Source: Janthinobacterium sp.
GTDB taxonomy: Bacteria; Pseudomonadota; Gammaproteobacteria; Burkholderiales; Chitinibacteraceae
Direction: 5' to 3'
NCBI GenBank assembly: GCA_025360045.1
Contig: JANYCY010000074.1
Span: 1 to 64,000 of the forward strand
DNA length: 64,000 bases
Shown piece after piece: positions 1 through 11,368 of the stretch. The stretch's first letter is position 1. The number at the start of each line of letters is the position of its first letter. A program made the position numbers and the translations under genes. The notes beneath the pieces were generated by a model. It did no database searches and was not told the origin of the DNA. It saw only the letters and a list, made by a program, of their open reading frames with translations.

Positions 1-1
1 C

Positions 2-145
2 AATTATTTAAAGATCTACAACCACCATATTCCGCAAAAAGCGCTCGGTCACACCACGCCGATTCAAGCGATGAAGGAATGGCAAAAAAACAAACCTGAA
101 TTATTTAAAAAACGGGTTTATGAACAGGCGAGACTTGACAATTAA
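2..145 (+). CDS. IS481-family transposase, C-terminal fragment (cut by window edge)
   Basis: The only open frame here ends in TAA and reads YNHHIPQKALGHTTPIQAM, followed by a basic tail. This is the typical C-terminal end of IS481-type DDE transposases, where the HxxLGxxTP motif closes the integrase core. Only about 47 codons are visible, so it cannot be judged whether the element is intact to the left. No terminal inverted repeat was recognised between its stop codon and the pgm stop codon. Confidence 0.7.
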   Translation, partial: NYLKIYNHHIPQKALGHTTPIQAMKEWQKNKPELFKKRVYEQARLDN

Positions 146-171
146 GATGCTACTTTAAAAAATTTAGCCCC

Positions 172-1893
<1,722 letters not shown>

Positions 1894-1951
1894 CCGCCCT
1901 TAGACGCTAAAAATACGCGGATCTAACTCCATCTGCGCTAACTAATTATTT

Positions 1952-2232
1952 TTTATTAGCAAACAGCAAAAATGCATAATGACCACACATTCAGAACGGG
2001 GCTTAAATCTCCCCTTGAAGCACGCCGAAGCGAGGAACAAGCGGGGCGGGGTAGTCGTCAATTCGTGTTTGAGCGCAGCGAGTTGAATTGACGCCGCCTC
2101 GATTGTCCGCAGTGAGGGGCCTTCGTGCTGGTCGGGGCGGCCTTCTTTTGGTTCTTTTCTTGGCCGTTCAAGAAAAGAACGCCCCCACGGTGGCTACCGT
2201 TCCTAAATAAACGTGCCGAAGGCACTAAAAAG
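1952..2232 (+). repeat. Family B structured dispersed repeat (copy B1)
   Basis: Fills most of the 484-base gap between pgm and glgX. It shares long blocks with 34731-34935 and 40928-41204. It holds several hairpins: GGGG/CCCC at the left, a variable stem GTCAATTC/GAATTGAC in the middle, a perfect 12-bp stem GTTCTTTTCTTG / CAAGAAAAGAAC with loop GCCGTT at 2151-2180, and the end hairpin GTGCCGAAGGCAC. Short open frames inside it are not conserved between copies, so it is not regarded as coding. Confidence 0.85.
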
Positions 2233-2281
2233 CCAGTGGATATAAATCGCAAAGCGTTTCATATCTATTAAAAAATCAACT

Positions 2282-4309
2282 TCAACTACTCTCCAAAATC
2301 GTCACGCTCCTTGCGGCAACACGGCAATCGTGGGGGTTGATTGCTGATTCAGCATCCCCCGTGCTGGCTAGTCTCAGGCTCCACATCCCTGCGGGCAAGC
2401 GAAAATGTACTTGGTGAGCTGAAGCATTAATCATGATCAATAAACGCCCGCCCAGCTGGATCATCATCGCCCTGCCACCCGCATCTTCCCAGTCGTGAGA
2501 ATGCAGCGGCGCACCAGAGGGGTTAAGCCATTCCACATCAGCCCTACCCCATTCATCTGGAATACCTGTCCACCAGCGGCCAGACATCAATACGGCACAG
2601 GATTTACGAATCGCGATCAGCTCGGCCACGTATTCGGCAAGGCCAGGCTCAGCCTGCTGCCAAGCCAGCCAGTTGATTTCATTATCCTGACAATAGGCAT
2701 TGTTATTGCCCTGCTGTGTATGCCCCAGCTCGTCCCCCGCCAAAAACATCGGCGTGCCTTGCGACAGCAAAACGGTCGCCAGCATAGCTTTCATAGAGCG
2801 TAATCGCAAGATATTCACGCCCGCATCGCGGCTGGGGCCTTCCTCGCCACAATTCCAGCTTAAATTGTGATTATGCCCATCGCGGTTATGCTCTTTATTC
2901 GCTTGATTATGCTTATGGTTGTACGACACCATATCGCGCAGATTAAACCCGTCATGGGCGCAAATAAAATTGACCACCGATACCGGCCGCCGCCCTTGGC
3001 GATGAAATGAATCGCTGGATGCAGCAAAGCGCTGGGCAAATAGCGCACGGTGTACACCATCGTGCAGCCAGAATTTGCGCATCACATCACGAAACTGATC
3101 TGACCATTCCACCCAGCCATTTGGAAAATGCCCCAGCTGATAGCCGCCGTGGCCGACATCCCAAGGCTCGGCAATTAATTTAACACTGGATAAAAGTGGA
3201 TCTTGCTGAATGGCAATAAAGAACGGCGCTTGCGGGCTGAAATGGTGATCGACTCGGCCTAAGATTGGCGCTAAATCAAATCTAAATCCATCCACATGGC
3301 ATTGGCTCACCCAATAGCGCAGGCTATCCATCACCATTTGCAAAACACGCGGGTGACTTAAATTAAGTACATTGCCGCAGCCGGTCCAATTTTCATATTG
3401 ATCGAGCTGGCCCGGCCTTAATACATAGTAATTGGCGTTATCAATGCCTCGCCACGATAAAGTTGGCCCCATATCGCTGGATTCTGCGGTGTGATTAAAC
3501 ACCACATCCAGCAATACCTCGACGCCAATACCGTGCATGGCTTTCACCATATCGCGAAATTCAGATAAAGGCGTGGTGCCTTCTCGCCCCGACCAATAAT
3601 GCGTTTCTGGAGTAAAAAAACCTAGGCTGTTATAGCCCCAATAATTGCTTAATCCCTGCCTTAATAAATGCGATTCATCTAAAAAGAAATGCACAGGTAA
3701 TAATTCAATCGCGGTGATGCCCAGCTTTTTTAAATGCGCTAAAACAGCGGGATGCGCCAAACCGGCGTAGCTGCCACGAATATCCTCTGGCACATCAGGA
3801 TGCAACATGGTCATGCCGCGCACATGCACTTCGTAAATCACCGTTTCCACCCAGGGCGTGCGCGGCGCTTTCTCGTTTTCCCAATCATAGGGCTCGGCGA
3901 TCACCTTGGCTTTTAAGGCTATCGCCGCATTATCGATCGGGTCTAGCGCCGTGGGCTGATCTTCTTGATAGCCAAAGCTGCGCGGATCATTGTTAAACTC
4001 GCCAACTATGGCGCGGGCATAAGGATCGAGCAGCACTTTGTTGGGGTTAAATCGATGGCCCTGCAGTGGCTCGTAAGGCCCATGCACGCGGTAGCCATAG
4101 ACCAGCCCAGCAGGTGCATCAGGCAAATAGCCATGCCAGATATCATTAGAGCATTCAGTCAGCTCAAAACGCGCGGCCTCATTGATGCCTGAAGCATCAA
4201 ACAGGCAAAGCTCAATCCGCGTGGCATGCTCAGAAAACAAGGCAAAGTTAACACCATCACCATCAAAGGTAGCACCCAGCGGATACGGCGTTCCTTCTTC
4301 CAGCTTCAT
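2282..4309 (-). CDS. glgX: Glycogen debranching enzyme GlgX
   Basis: GH13 isoamylase-type enzyme that removes alpha-1,6 branches from limit dextrins during glycogen breakdown. An N-terminal CBM48-like domain (LGATFDGDGVNFALFSEHA) is followed by the catalytic barrel with DVVFNHTAE, GFRFDLAP (nucleophile Asp about 345), IAEPWDVG (acid/base Glu about 381) and CAHDGFNLRD (Asp about 453). Start chosen at the ATG at 4309, preceded by GGGAGC. The frame is open for 34 more codons upstream but these are translated repeat A sequence. It has 675 residues, close to the E. coli protein (657). It lies downstream of glgB on the same strand, with a 282-base gap that holds an inverted repeat. Confidence 0.95.
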   Translation of the reverse strand: MKLEEGTPYPLGATFDGDGVNFALFSEHATRIELCLFDASGINEAARFELTECSNDIWHGYLPDAPAGLVYGYRVHGPYEPLQGHRFNPNKVLLDPYARAIVGEFNNDPRSFGYQEDQPTALDPIDNAAIALKAKVIAEPYDWENEKAPRTPWVETVIYEVHVRGMTMLHPDVPEDIRGSYAGLAHPAVLAHLKKLGITAIELLPVHFFLDESHLLRQGLSNYWGYNSLGFFTPETHYWSGREGTTPLSEFRDMVKAMHGIGVEVLLDVVFNHTAESSDMGPTLSWRGIDNANYYVLRPGQLDQYENWTGCGNVLNLSHPRVLQMVMDSLRYWVSQCHVDGFRFDLAPILGRVDHHFSPQAPFFIAIQQDPLLSSVKLIAEPWDVGHGGYQLGHFPNGWVEWSDQFRDVMRKFWLHDGVHRALFAQRFAASSDSFHRQGRRPVSVVNFICAHDGFNLRDMVSYNHKHNQANKEHNRDGHNHNLSWNCGEEGPSRDAGVNILRLRSMKAMLATVLLSQGTPMFLAGDELGHTQQGNNNAYCQDNEINWLAWQQAEPGLAEYVAELIAIRKSCAVLMSGRWWTGIPDEWGRADVEWLNPSGAPLHSHDWEDAGGRAMMIQLGGRLLIMINASAHQVHFRLPAGMWSLRLASTGDAESAINPHDCRVAARSVTILESS

Positions 4310-4360
4310 AAGAGCTCCCTTTTTTATTACACAATCCCGTATGCAATATAAATAGCTAAA

Positions 4361-4552
4361 CCTTGAACCACAGAGGGCACAGAGAACACAGAGTGCCACA
4401 GAGAAATTCACAAAGAGGATTGACCATTTATGGCTTATTTAATTTTACTAAATATTTAATATTCTCTTTTACCAAAAAACCATCACCTATTTATTAAAAA
4501 TGCATTCCTCTGTGAAGCTCTGTGCCCTCAGTGTTCTCTGTGGTTTAAGGTT
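4361..4552. repeat. Family A inverted repeat (copy A2)
   Basis: Left arm CCTTGAACCACAGAGGGCAC... at 4361-4405 and the reverse-complement arm ...GTTCTCTGTGGTTTAAGG at 4506-4552, separated by about 100 A/T-rich bases. It lies between glgB and glgX, and a transcript would fold into a long imperfect hairpin. Confidence 0.85.
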
Positions 4553-4591
4553 TAACAATTCTTCAAATATCCAAACCTCCTAAATATTGGG

Positions 4592-6772
4592 TTATTCACC
4601 CAGCCACTTTAAATACAGCGTTGCTAAAGGTGGAATCGTAATGGTTAAGGATTGTGGATATTGCTGGCTGGCGATGTTTTCGCTTTGGCATTCGCCATTA
4701 CCCACATTGCCACCTTGGTAATACATTGAATCGGTATTAATGATTTCAATATAGCGCCCTGCCTTGGGCACGCCTACTCGGTATTGCTGGCGTACCTCGG
4801 GGGTAAAGTTAGCGATAATCAGCACAAAGTCATCGCTATCTTCTGCATGGCGGCTAAAGGCGAAAATTGAATTCAGCACGTCATTGGCAATAATCCAATT
4901 AAAGCCGCGTGGTTCGAAATCAATTTGATAGAGGGCGGGCTGGCTTTGGTAAATTTGATTTAAATCTCGCACCAAGGCTTGCACGCCGCGATGCCATGTT
5001 GATTCGAGCAAATGCCAATCCAAACTATGCTGATGCGACCACTCCCTGAGCTGCGCCCATTCCGAGCCCATAAATAAGAGCTTTTTACCCGGATGCGCCC
5101 ACATAAAGGCGTAATAGGCGCGCAAATTGGCGAATTGCTGCCAGATATCTCCCGGCATACGGCTGAGTATCGAGCCTTTGCCATGCACCACTTCGTCGTG
5201 CGAAAGCGGCAATACAAAACGCTCATCAAAGGCATACATCAGGCTGAAGGTCATTTGATCGTGATGATGCTGACGATAGATTGGATCGAGCTGCATATAG
5301 CCCAAGCTATCGTGCATCCAGCCCATATTCCATTTGTAATTAAAGCCCAGCCCGCCTCGGTTAGCTGGCTGGGTGACGGCAGGAAAAGACGTTGATTCTT
5401 CGGCAAAGGTCACTGCATAGGGGCATTCGCTGGTGAGAATTTCGCTCATTTCGCGCAAAAAGGCGATGGCTTCTAAGTTTTCCCGCCCGCCCCATTCATT
5501 AGGAATCCACTCTCCTGCTGCCCGCGAATAATCGCGGTATAGCATCGACGCTACGGCATCGACACGCAAGCCATCCACACCAAAGCGCTCTATCCAATAC
5601 AGGGCATTGCCGATTAAATAATTTTTAACTTCATTGCGCCCATAGTTATAAATCAGCGTTTTCCAATCGTGATGAAAGCCTTCGCGTGGATCGCGGTGCT
5701 CAAACAAAGGCGTGCCGTCAAATTGTGCCAAACCAAAGCCATCACTCGGAAAATGCCCAGGTACCCAATCGAGCAAAACGCCTAGACCAAGCTCATGCGC
5801 GGCCTGCACAAAGGACTTAAAATCCTCCGCGCTACCCAGCCTTGCCGTCGGCGCGTAAAGCCCCAATGGCTGATAGCCCCAAGAGCCATCAAAGGGAAAT
5901 TCGCTGATAGGTAATAGCTCCAAATGCGTAAAGCCCAGCTCTTTCACATAGGGAAGCAACTGCACAGTAAGCTCTTGCCAATTTAAGCTGCGGTGGACAT
6001 CTTCCGGCACGCGCCGCCAAGAGCCTAAATGAACTTCATAGATAGAGATGGGTGCATCGCCCTGATTCGCCGCCCGCCTGCCCGCAGCCTCAGGCACTTT
6101 GGGCAAACATCCCGCCACTTTGGAGGCTGTGCCGGGGCGTAATTCGGCGACAAAGGCGTAAGGATCGGCCTTTAGATGACGCTCACCGGCCTGATCAAGT
6201 ATCTCAAATTTATAACAAGCCCCTATTGGGGCGGCGGGGATAAAGATTTCCCATACGCCACATTCCTGCCGCAAGCGCATGCCATGACGGCGGCCATCCC
6301 AAAGATTAAAATCCCCGACCACCGCCACCCGCTGCGCATTCGGTGCCCATACGGCAAAAGCCACGCCACTCACGCCATCTATTTCTTGCGGATGAGCGCC
6401 TAATTTCTCGAAGGGACGATGATGAGTGCCTTCGCTTAATAACCAGACATCCATCTCGCCCAGAATCGGCGCAAAACGGTAAGGATCGTCCAGTAAGACT
6501 TCCTGCTCGCCCCACTGCACCGCTAGTTGATAGCTAAATGCTTTTTTGCGACGGGGGATAGGGCCAGCGAATAAGCCTCGCTCGTCAATCAGGCTCAAAG
6601 AAGCAAGACGACGGCCTGTAGCGCGATCAATCACCACGCAAGCACTCGCGTCAGTAAAAAAGGCCCTTACGCAAAGCGTGTTGCCACCCAAGTGGATGCC
6701 GAGCACGGCAAAAGGATCGCCGTGGCTGCCGCTACAGATTGCCTCTACTTCATTAAAATTAAGCCCGCTCAT
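4592..6772 (-). CDS. glgB: 1,4-alpha-glucan branching enzyme
   Basis: Creates alpha-1,6 branch points in glycogen. It has 726 residues against 728 in E. coli, and the catalytic residues fall at the same numbers: nucleophile Asp405 in [10 protein letters not shown], acid/base Glu458 in TFAEESTSF, and the [12 protein letters not shown] loop. The N-terminal N1 domain ([12 protein letters not shown]) and CBM48 domain ([20 protein letters not shown]) are both present. It is the first gene of the minus-strand glycogen block. The shared upstream region with cysE is only 132 bases. No glgC, glgA or glgP is in view. Confidence 0.96.
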   Translation of the reverse strand: MSGLNFNEVEAICSGSHGDPFAVLGIHLGGNTLCVRAFFTDASACVVIDRATGRRLASLSLIDERGLFAGPIPRRKKAFSYQLAVQWGEQEVLLDDPYRFAPILGEMDVWLLSEGTHHRPFEKLGAHPQEIDGVSGVAFAVWAPNAQRVAVVGDFNLWDGRRHGMRLRQECGVWEIFIPAAPIGACYKFEILDQAGERHLKADPYAFVAELRPGTASKVAGCLPKVPEAAGRRAANQGDAPISIYEVHLGSWRRVPEDVHRSLNWQELTVQLLPYVKELGFTHLELLPISEFPFDGSWGYQPLGLYAPTARLGSAEDFKSFVQAAHELGLGVLLDWVPGHFPSDGFGLAQFDGTPLFEHRDPREGFHHDWKTLIYNYGRNEVKNYLIGNALYWIERFGVDGLRVDAVASMLYRDYSRAAGEWIPNEWGGRENLEAIAFLREMSEILTSECPYAVTFAEESTSFPAVTQPANRGGLGFNYKWNMGWMHDSLGYMQLDPIYRQHHHDQMTFSLMYAFDERFVLPLSHDEVVHGKGSILSRMPGDIWQQFANLRAYYAFMWAHPGKKLLFMGSEWAQLREWSHQHSLDWHLLESTWHRGVQALVRDLNQIYQSQPALYQIDFEPRGFNWIIANDVLNSIFAFSRHAEDSDDFVLIIANFTPEVRQQYRVGVPKAGRYIEIINTDSMYYQGGNVGNGECQSENIASQQYPQSLTITIPPLATLYLKWLGE

Positions 6773-6862
6773 AAATGCCCGCGTATTATCTGATTAATCC
6801 TACGATTTCGCTTTCATCATAGCCACTGCCACCAGTAAGCGCTCCCCTTCATGCTCAAAGTC

Positions 6863-6875
6863 GAGTAAAATACTC
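6863..6875. promoter_or_regulatory. Short palindrome in the glgB-cysE divergent region
   Basis: GAGTA-AAA-TACTC is a perfect 5-bp inverted repeat 30 bases before the cysE start. It could be a regulator site, but no regulator can be named from the sequence and a palindrome this short may be chance. Confidence 0.25.
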
Positions 6876-6904
6876 AACTTTAGCCCCTAGCTGCGTACCC
6901 CTCT

Positions 6905-7654
6905 ATGCTTGCCCGCCTGCGTGAAAATATCTCTGTGGTCTTCGACCGCGATCCTGCCGCTCGCAATATTTTGGAAGTGGTCTGCTGTTATCCAGGGTTT
7001 CATGCACTCTCGCTGCATTTAGTCGCCAACGCCCTGTGGCGACGAGATTGCAAGCTACTTGCACGGATGGTTTCGCATTTCTCACGCTTTATTACTGGCA
7101 TCGAGATCCACCCCGGCGCAACCATCGGCCGCCGTGTATTTATCGATCACGGCATGGGGATTGTGATTGGCGAAACGGCAGAAATTGGCGACGATTGCAC
7201 GCTTTATCATGGCGTAACGCTCGGCGGCACGTCTTGGAATAAAGGCAAACGCCACCCCACTTTAGAGCGCGGCGTGATTGTCGGTGCAGGGGCAAAAATC
7301 CTTGGGCCGATTACTGTGCATGAAGGCGGTAAAGTCGGCTCGAACGCAGTGCTCGTCAAAGACGTACCACGCAATGCCACCGCTGTCGGCATCCCTGCTC
7401 GAATCATCGAAGAAGTGGACAAAACCCGTGCGGCCAAAGCCGAGCAAATGGGCTTTTCGGCCTATGGTATTTCTGCCGACATGAATGACCCCATCGTTAA
7501 AGCCATCCACGGCATGCTCGATCATTCAGTCAGCACTGATAAGCGCATCGAAGCCATTTTGGCCAAGCTCGAACAGCTTGGCCTCAATTGCGAGGCGGAA
7601 CGTGCTGAGGGCGATCAGTTTGATCCGACTTATCTTAATCGGATTGTAGATTAA
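6905..7654 (+). CDS. cysE: Serine O-acetyltransferase
   Basis: Makes O-acetylserine from serine and acetyl-CoA, the precursor of cysteine. It is 249 residues with a short N-terminal helical domain (the compact EpsC/NifP-like form) followed by left-handed beta-helix hexapeptide repeats. The diagnostic stretches are [30 protein letters not shown] and [12 protein letters not shown], with the conserved catalytic His in DHGMG and YHGVTLGG. It sits directly before iscR on the same strand. The pairing makes sense because IscS consumes cysteine, though the 216-base gap holds its own repeats and the iscR promoter. Confidence 0.95.
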   Translation: MLARLRENISVVFDRDPAARNILEVVCCYPGFHALSLHLVANALWRRDCKLLARMVSHFSRFITGIEIHPGATIGRRVFIDHGMGIVIGETAEIGDDCTLYHGVTLGGTSWNKGKRHPTLERGVIVGAGAKILGPITVHEGGKVGSNAVLVKDVPRNATAVGIPARIIEEVDKTRAAKAEQMGFSAYGISADMNDPIVKAIHGMLDHSVSTDKRIEAILAKLEQLGLNCEAERAEGDQFDPTYLNRIVD

Positions 7655-7658
7655 TCAG

Positions 7659-7795
7659 GAATCAGCGAACAGGTATCAGGGATCAGCAGAGGTGTGTCGC
7701 TACGCGACGGTTTTATATTAAAAACACCGCGCGGTTGCATGACACTTCCATCCCCTGATACCTGATACCTGATACCTGATCCCTGATCCCTGATC
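7659..7795. repeat. Heptamer tandem repeat with inverted partner
   Basis: At 7754-7795 six perfect 7-base units stand in tandem: three CCTGATA followed by three CCTGATC. About 60 bases upstream (7661-7693) the reverse complement motif recurs as ATCAGG/TATCAGG units, so a transcript could fold back. It lies between cysE and the isc promoter. Confidence 0.8.
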
Positions 7796-7812
7796 CCCTG
7801 ACCTCTGTATTA

Positions 7813-7845
7813 ATACTTGACTAAATCACTCTGGTATTTTACGAT
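7813..7845 (+). promoter_or_regulatory. isc operon promoter with IscR type 1 site
   Basis: The 24 bases from 7813 to 7836 (ATACTTGACT-AAATCA-CTCTGGTA) match the known type 1 IscR consensus at nearly every position. The site overlaps a -35 box TTGACT at 7817-7822. A -10 box TACGAT follows at 7840-7845 with 17-base spacing. The operon's first gene is iscR, so feedback repression by the [2Fe-2S] form is expected from the E. coli model. Confidence 0.8.
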
Positions 7846-7870
7846 TGGGCTGTAATAAGAAAGGATAATC

Positions 7871-8356
7871 ATGCGACTGACGACCAAAGGCCGTTTTGCT
7901 GTGACGGCAATGCTAGACCTTGCACTGCGAGAAGCAGCCGGCCCAGTGACGCTATCCGGCATTAGCGAGCGCCAACATATTTCGCTGTCTTATTTAGAAC
8001 AGTTATTTGGCAAGCTACGCCGTAAGGAGCTCGTGGATAGCGTGCGCGGGCCTGGTGGCGGCTATTGCCTTGCCAAAGATGCAGGCCTGATTACCGTTGC
8101 TGACATTATTTTGGCTGTGGACGAATCACTGGATGCAACGCAGTGTGGTGGCAAAGAAAACTGCCACGATGATGGCCAATGTATGACCCACGATCTTTGG
8201 GCCAGCCTGAACAATACTATTTTTGATTACTTGACCTCGATTACCTTGGCGCAACTGATCGAAAAACATCAAGCCAAGCAAAAACGCTGTAGCGATAGTG
8301 TTTTTATTAGCAGCATTAAGACTTCCCGTATTGAATCTGGAGCATCCGCAAAATGA
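7871..8356 (+). CDS. iscR: Iron-sulfur cluster regulator IscR (Rrf2 family)
   Basis: DNA-binding repressor that senses the Fe-S state of the cell through a [2Fe-2S] cluster. The winged HTH at the N-terminus ([19 protein letters not shown]) and the ligands Cys92, Cys98, Cys104 and His107 fall at exactly the E. coli residue numbers. It has 161 residues. The start has AAAGGA upstream. The stop codon overlaps the iscS start in ATGA, so the two are translationally coupled. Confidence 0.97.
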   Translation: MRLTTKGRFAVTAMLDLALREAAGPVTLSGISERQHISLSYLEQLFGKLRRKELVDSVRGPGGGYCLAKDAGLITVADIILAVDESLDATQCGGKENCHDDGQCMTHDLWASLNNTIFDYLTSITLAQLIEKHQAKQKRCSDSVFISSIKTSRIESGASAK

Positions 8357-9567
8357 GCGCGAAAAAACCTATCTATCTTGACTACTCTGCCACCACACCG
8401 GTTGACCCGCGTGTAGCCGCCAAGATGATTCCCTGTCTCACCGAACACTTCGGCAACCCTGCCTCGCGCTCGCATGCCTTTGGCTGGGAAGCGGAAGCGG
8501 CGGTAGAAGAAGCGCGTGAACAGGTTGCAGCGCTAGTGAATTGCGATCCAAAAGAAATCGTCTGGACCTCCGGCGCAACCGAATCCAACAACTTGGCCTT
8601 AAAAGGCGCAGCGCACTTTTATCAGGCTAAGGGTAAGCATCTAATTACCGTTAAAACAGAACACAAAGCTATTCTGGATACCATGCGCGAGCTGGAGCGC
8701 GAAGGCTTTGAAGTCACTTATTTAGATGTAAAAGACAACGGCCTGCTTGATTTGGATGTACTGAAAGCAGCGATTCGCCCAGACACCATTTTGATCTCGG
8801 TGATGTTTGTTAATAACGAAATTGGCGTGATTCAGGATATCCCAGCAATTGGCGAATTGTGCCGCGAAAAAGGCATTATTTTCCACGTAGATGCCGCACA
8901 AGCCACCGGCAAAGTAGAGATTGATTTGGCCGCGCTTAAAGTCGATTTAATGAGCTTTTCTGCGCACAAAACTTACGGCCCTAAGGGCATCGGCGCGCTG
9001 TATATCCGCCGCAAGCCTCGTATTCGCTTAGAAGCACAAATGCACGGTGGCGGCCATGAACGGGGTTTCCGCTCTGGCACACTGGCTACGCACCAAATTG
9101 TGGGTATGGGCGAAGCATTCCATATCGCCAAAGAAGATATGGGTACCGAGCTGGAACGCATGCGCATGCTGCGTGACCGCCTATGGGCTGGTTTATCTGA
9201 TATCGAAGAAGTCCATTTGAATGGTGATATGGAACAACGTGTTCCACATAATCTAAATGTGAGCTTCAACTATGTAGAAGGCGAATCGCTAGTGATGGCG
9301 CTCAAAGAGCTGGCCGTATCAAGTGGCTCTGCATGTACATCGGCGTCTTTAGAGCCATCCTATGTATTACGCGCCCTTGGCCGCTCGGATGAACTGGCGC
9401 ATTCATCGATTCGCTTCACCATCGGCCGCTTTAATACCGTGGAAGAGATCGACTTTGCGATTACTTTAATTCGCAGCAAAATCGGCAAACTGCGTGAGCT
9501 GTCGCCGCTTTGGGATATGTACAAAGAGGGGATCGATATCTCCACCATCGAATGGGCTGCCCACTAA
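8353..9567 (+). CDS. iscS: Cysteine desulfurase IscS
   Basis: PLP enzyme that takes sulfur from cysteine and hands it to IscU as a persulfide. PLP-binding Lys206 ([12 protein letters not shown]) and catalytic Cys328 in the SSGSACTS loop fall at the E. coli positions. It has 404 residues, full length. It is joined to iscR by an ATGA overlap and separated from iscU by a 193-base gap that holds two repeat hairpins. Confidence 0.98.
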   Translation: MSAKKPIYLDYSATTPVDPRVAAKMIPCLTEHFGNPASRSHAFGWEAEAAVEEAREQVAALVNCDPKEIVWTSGATESNNLALKGAAHFYQAKGKHLITVKTEHKAILDTMRELEREGFEVTYLDVKDNGLLDLDVLKAAIRPDTILISVMFVNNEIGVIQDIPAIGELCREKGIIFHVDAAQATGKVEIDLAALKVDLMSFSAHKTYGPKGIGALYIRRKPRIRLEAQMHGGGHERGFRSGTLATHQIVGMGEAFHIAKEDMGTELERMRMLRDRLWAGLSDIEEVHLNGDMEQRVPHNLNVSFNYVEGESLVMALKELAVSSGSACTSASLEPSYVLRALGRSDELAHSSIRFTIGRFNTVEEIDFAITLIRSKIGKLRELSPLWDMYKEGIDISTIEWAAH

Positions 9568-9580
9568 ATTTAGCGTGCCT

Positions 9581-9659
9581 CGCAGCCCTGTGCGGCGTTG
9601 CAAAGCCCCTTGTTTACAAAAAGTAAACGTCGTGACTTTGCGCCTTGCCCAGAACTGCG
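9581..9659. repeat. Imperfect inverted repeat between iscS and iscU
   Basis: Two arms of about 37 bases (9581-9617 and 9623-9659) pair around the core TTTAC-AAAAA-GTAAA. The left arm begins CGCAGCCCTGTGCGG and the right arm ends GCCCAGAACTGCG. It resembles small dispersed palindromic repeats rather than a rho-independent terminator, since no T-run follows. Confidence 0.7.
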
Positions 9660-9700
9660 ATCCACACTAAATGCAGTCTTATAGATAAGTTTAAAGCATG

Positions 9701-9729
9701 ACGTAGGTTGGTTGGGTTACGCACCTACG
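9701..9729. repeat. Family D repeat hairpin before iscU
   Basis: CGTAGGT...ACCTACG arms enclose GGTTGGGTTACGC. The same GTAGGTTGGGTTA wording recurs at 11369-11485. Confidence 0.65.
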
Positions 9730-9760
9730 AACCACTAGAAACAGTAAAGAGGCACACAAA

Positions 9761-10141
9761 ATGGCATACAGCGAACAAGTTCTGGATCACTATGAAAACC
9801 CACGTAATGTTGGCGCGTTTGAAAAAGGCGACAACAGCGTAGGCACTGGCATGGTGGGCGCTCCGGCCTGTGGCGACGTGATGAAGCTGCAAATCAAGGT
9901 AGGCGCAGACGGCATCATCGAAGATGCCAAGTTTAAAACCTACGGCTGTGGCTCGGCGATTGCATCGTCGTCCCTTGTTACCGAATGGGTAAAGGGCAAG
10001 ACGCTCGATCAAGCTTTGAGCATTAAAAACACACATATTGCCGAGGAATTAGCACTGCCACCGGTTAAAATCCACTGCTCCATCTTGGCAGAAGACGCGA
10101 TTAAAGCAGCGGTAGCGGATTACAAAACTAAGCACGGTTAA
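9761..10141 (+). CDS. iscU: Iron-sulfur cluster scaffold IscU
   Basis: Scaffold on which the [2Fe-2S] cluster is built before transfer by HscA/HscB. The three cluster ligands are present: Cys37 in GAPACGDVMKL, Cys63 in KTYGCGSAIASS and Cys106 in KIHCSILAED. The chaperone recognition motif LPPVK is just before Cys106. It has 126 residues, the usual length, and follows AAGAGG. Confidence 0.97.
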   Translation: MAYSEQVLDHYENPRNVGAFEKGDNSVGTGMVGAPACGDVMKLQIKVGADGIIEDAKFKTYGCGSAIASSSLVTEWVKGKTLDQALSIKNTHIAEELALPPVKIHCSILAEDAIKAAVADYKTKHG

Positions 10142-10162
10142 TATTGATGTGGTTCACCTTAC

Positions 10163-10199
10163 GGCGTGATCCGTCTGGAAAAGTCCCAGACTTCACGCC
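10163..10199. promoter_or_regulatory. Hairpin between iscU and iscA
   Basis: Outer stem GGCGTGA/TCACGCC (10163-10169 with 10193-10199) and inner stem GTCTGG/CCAGAC. No T-run follows, so it is more likely an mRNA stability or processing element than a terminator. It lies in the 83-base gap before iscA. Confidence 0.55.
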
Positions 10200-10224
10200 C
10201 TAAGATATTATTGCGAGGCAAAAA

Positions 10225-10548
10225 ATGGCTCTTACATTAAGCGAAAGTGCAGCAACCCATATTTCCAACTTTCTAGCAAAGCGTGGCAAAGGTCTTGGCG
10301 TGCGTTTGGCCGTTAAAACCTCGGGCTGTTCTGGCATGGCGTATAAGCTCGAATTTGTCGATGTGGCCAAAGAAGAAGATCTGGCATTTGAAAGCTTCGG
10401 TGTAAAAATCTTCACCGATAGCAAATCACTGGCTTATCTGGACGGCACCGAGCTGGATTTCACCAAAGAAGGCCTTAACGAAGGGTTTAAATTTAATAAC
10501 CCCAACGTAAAAAATGAGTGCGGCTGCGGCGAAAGCTTTAACGTTTAG
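10225..10548 (+). CDS. iscA: Iron-sulfur assembly protein IscA
   Basis: A-type carrier that delivers iron-sulfur clusters to apo-proteins. It carries the three invariant cysteines Cys35 ([10 protein letters not shown]), Cys99 and Cys101 (ECGCGESF) at E. coli positions. It has 107 residues. The ribosome site is GCGAGG before the ATG. Confidence 0.97.
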   Translation: MALTLSESAATHISNFLAKRGKGLGVRLAVKTSGCSGMAYKLEFVDVAKEEDLAFESFGVKIFTDSKSLAYLDGTELDFTKEGLNEGFKFNNPNVKNECGCGESFNV

Positions 10549-10590
10549 CCGTATAAGACGGGTTGCTGCCCTGTAGCCACAGTGCTAAAT

Positions 10591-10702
10591 CTTGAACCAC
10601 AGAGAAAAATGAGAGCACAGAGGTCACAGAGAAAACCTGATTACTTTCTGTCGCTTTTCTCTGTGAAACTCTGTGTATCTCTGTGTCCTCTGTGGTTCAA
10701 GG
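10591..10702. repeat. Family A inverted repeat (copy A3)
   Basis: CTTGAACCACAGAG... on the left and ...CTCTGTGGTTCAAG on the right, inside the iscA-hscB gap. A chance open frame that runs through it into hscB was not accepted. Confidence 0.85.
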
Positions 10703-10765
10703 TGTATCAAACTCGATACTTCACTGAATTTTTGAGTCAGTGCTTACTCCCTCCCCAGATACGCC

Positions 10766-11299
10766 ATGAACTTCGACTTTACGCAAAACCACTTCGCCCT
10801 TTTCGACTTGCCTGCTCAGTTTGCTCTAGATCAGCGCAGCATAGACAGCAATTACCGCAGCTTACTAGCCGCTTATCATCCCGATCGCTTTGCTAGCGAA
10901 AACGATGCTGTGCGCCGTATGAGCTTGCAGATTGCCACTCAAGTCAATGAAGCCTATCAAACGCTCAAATCGCCGATCAACCGTGGCCGCTATTTATTAA
11001 AGCTGGCTGGCGTCGACACGCAGGAAGAAAGCAATACTGCCATGCCGATTGATTTTTTAATGAATCAAATGGAATGGCGTGAAGCGATTGGCGATGCAAA
11101 AGCCACGCAAAATATTGAAAGTCTGGAAAATATCGGCAGAGAGCTCGCCGCTGAAACCAGCGCGCTAGAGCAACACCTTGCCAGCCTGCTGGACGAAACG
11201 CATGATTTAAGCGCAGCCACAGTTGCCGTGCGTAAACTTCGCTTTATGGAAAAACTAGAGCAGGAAATTGGCGACGCCATCGAAACACTGCTGTTTTAA
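10766..11299 (+). CDS. hscB: Fe-S co-chaperone HscB (J-domain protein)
   Basis: J-type co-chaperone that brings IscU to HscA and stimulates its ATPase. The J-domain has the HPDRF form of the HPD motif (AAYHPDRFAS) and the C-terminal helical IscU-binding domain follows (FLMNQMEWREAI). It has 177 residues. No clear Shine-Dalgarno sequence is seen before this ATG. Confidence 0.95.
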   Translation: MNFDFTQNHFALFDLPAQFALDQRSIDSNYRSLLAAYHPDRFASENDAVRRMSLQIATQVNEAYQTLKSPINRGRYLLKLAGVDTQEESNTAMPIDFLMNQMEWREAIGDAKATQNIESLENIGRELAAETSALEQHLASLLDETHDLSAATVAVRKLRFMEKLEQEIGDAIETLLF

Positions 11300-11368
11300 A
11301 TTACATAATGGCTAATCTCAGCCCAACTCTATTAACTAAAGCAAAGCTAATGGGAAAAGACGCTTTTC

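Noticed and set aside
2058-2252. Open frame of 64 codons on the minus strand
   Set aside because: It lies inside repeat copy B1, is not kept in copies B2 and B3, and has no ribosome site.
7754-7795. CRISPR-like array
   Set aside because: The units are 7 bases, directly adjoining, with no spacers and no cas genes. It is a simple tandem repeat.
10582-10896. Open frame of 104 codons running into hscB
   Set aside because: It is translated family A repeat followed by an out-of-frame part of hscB.
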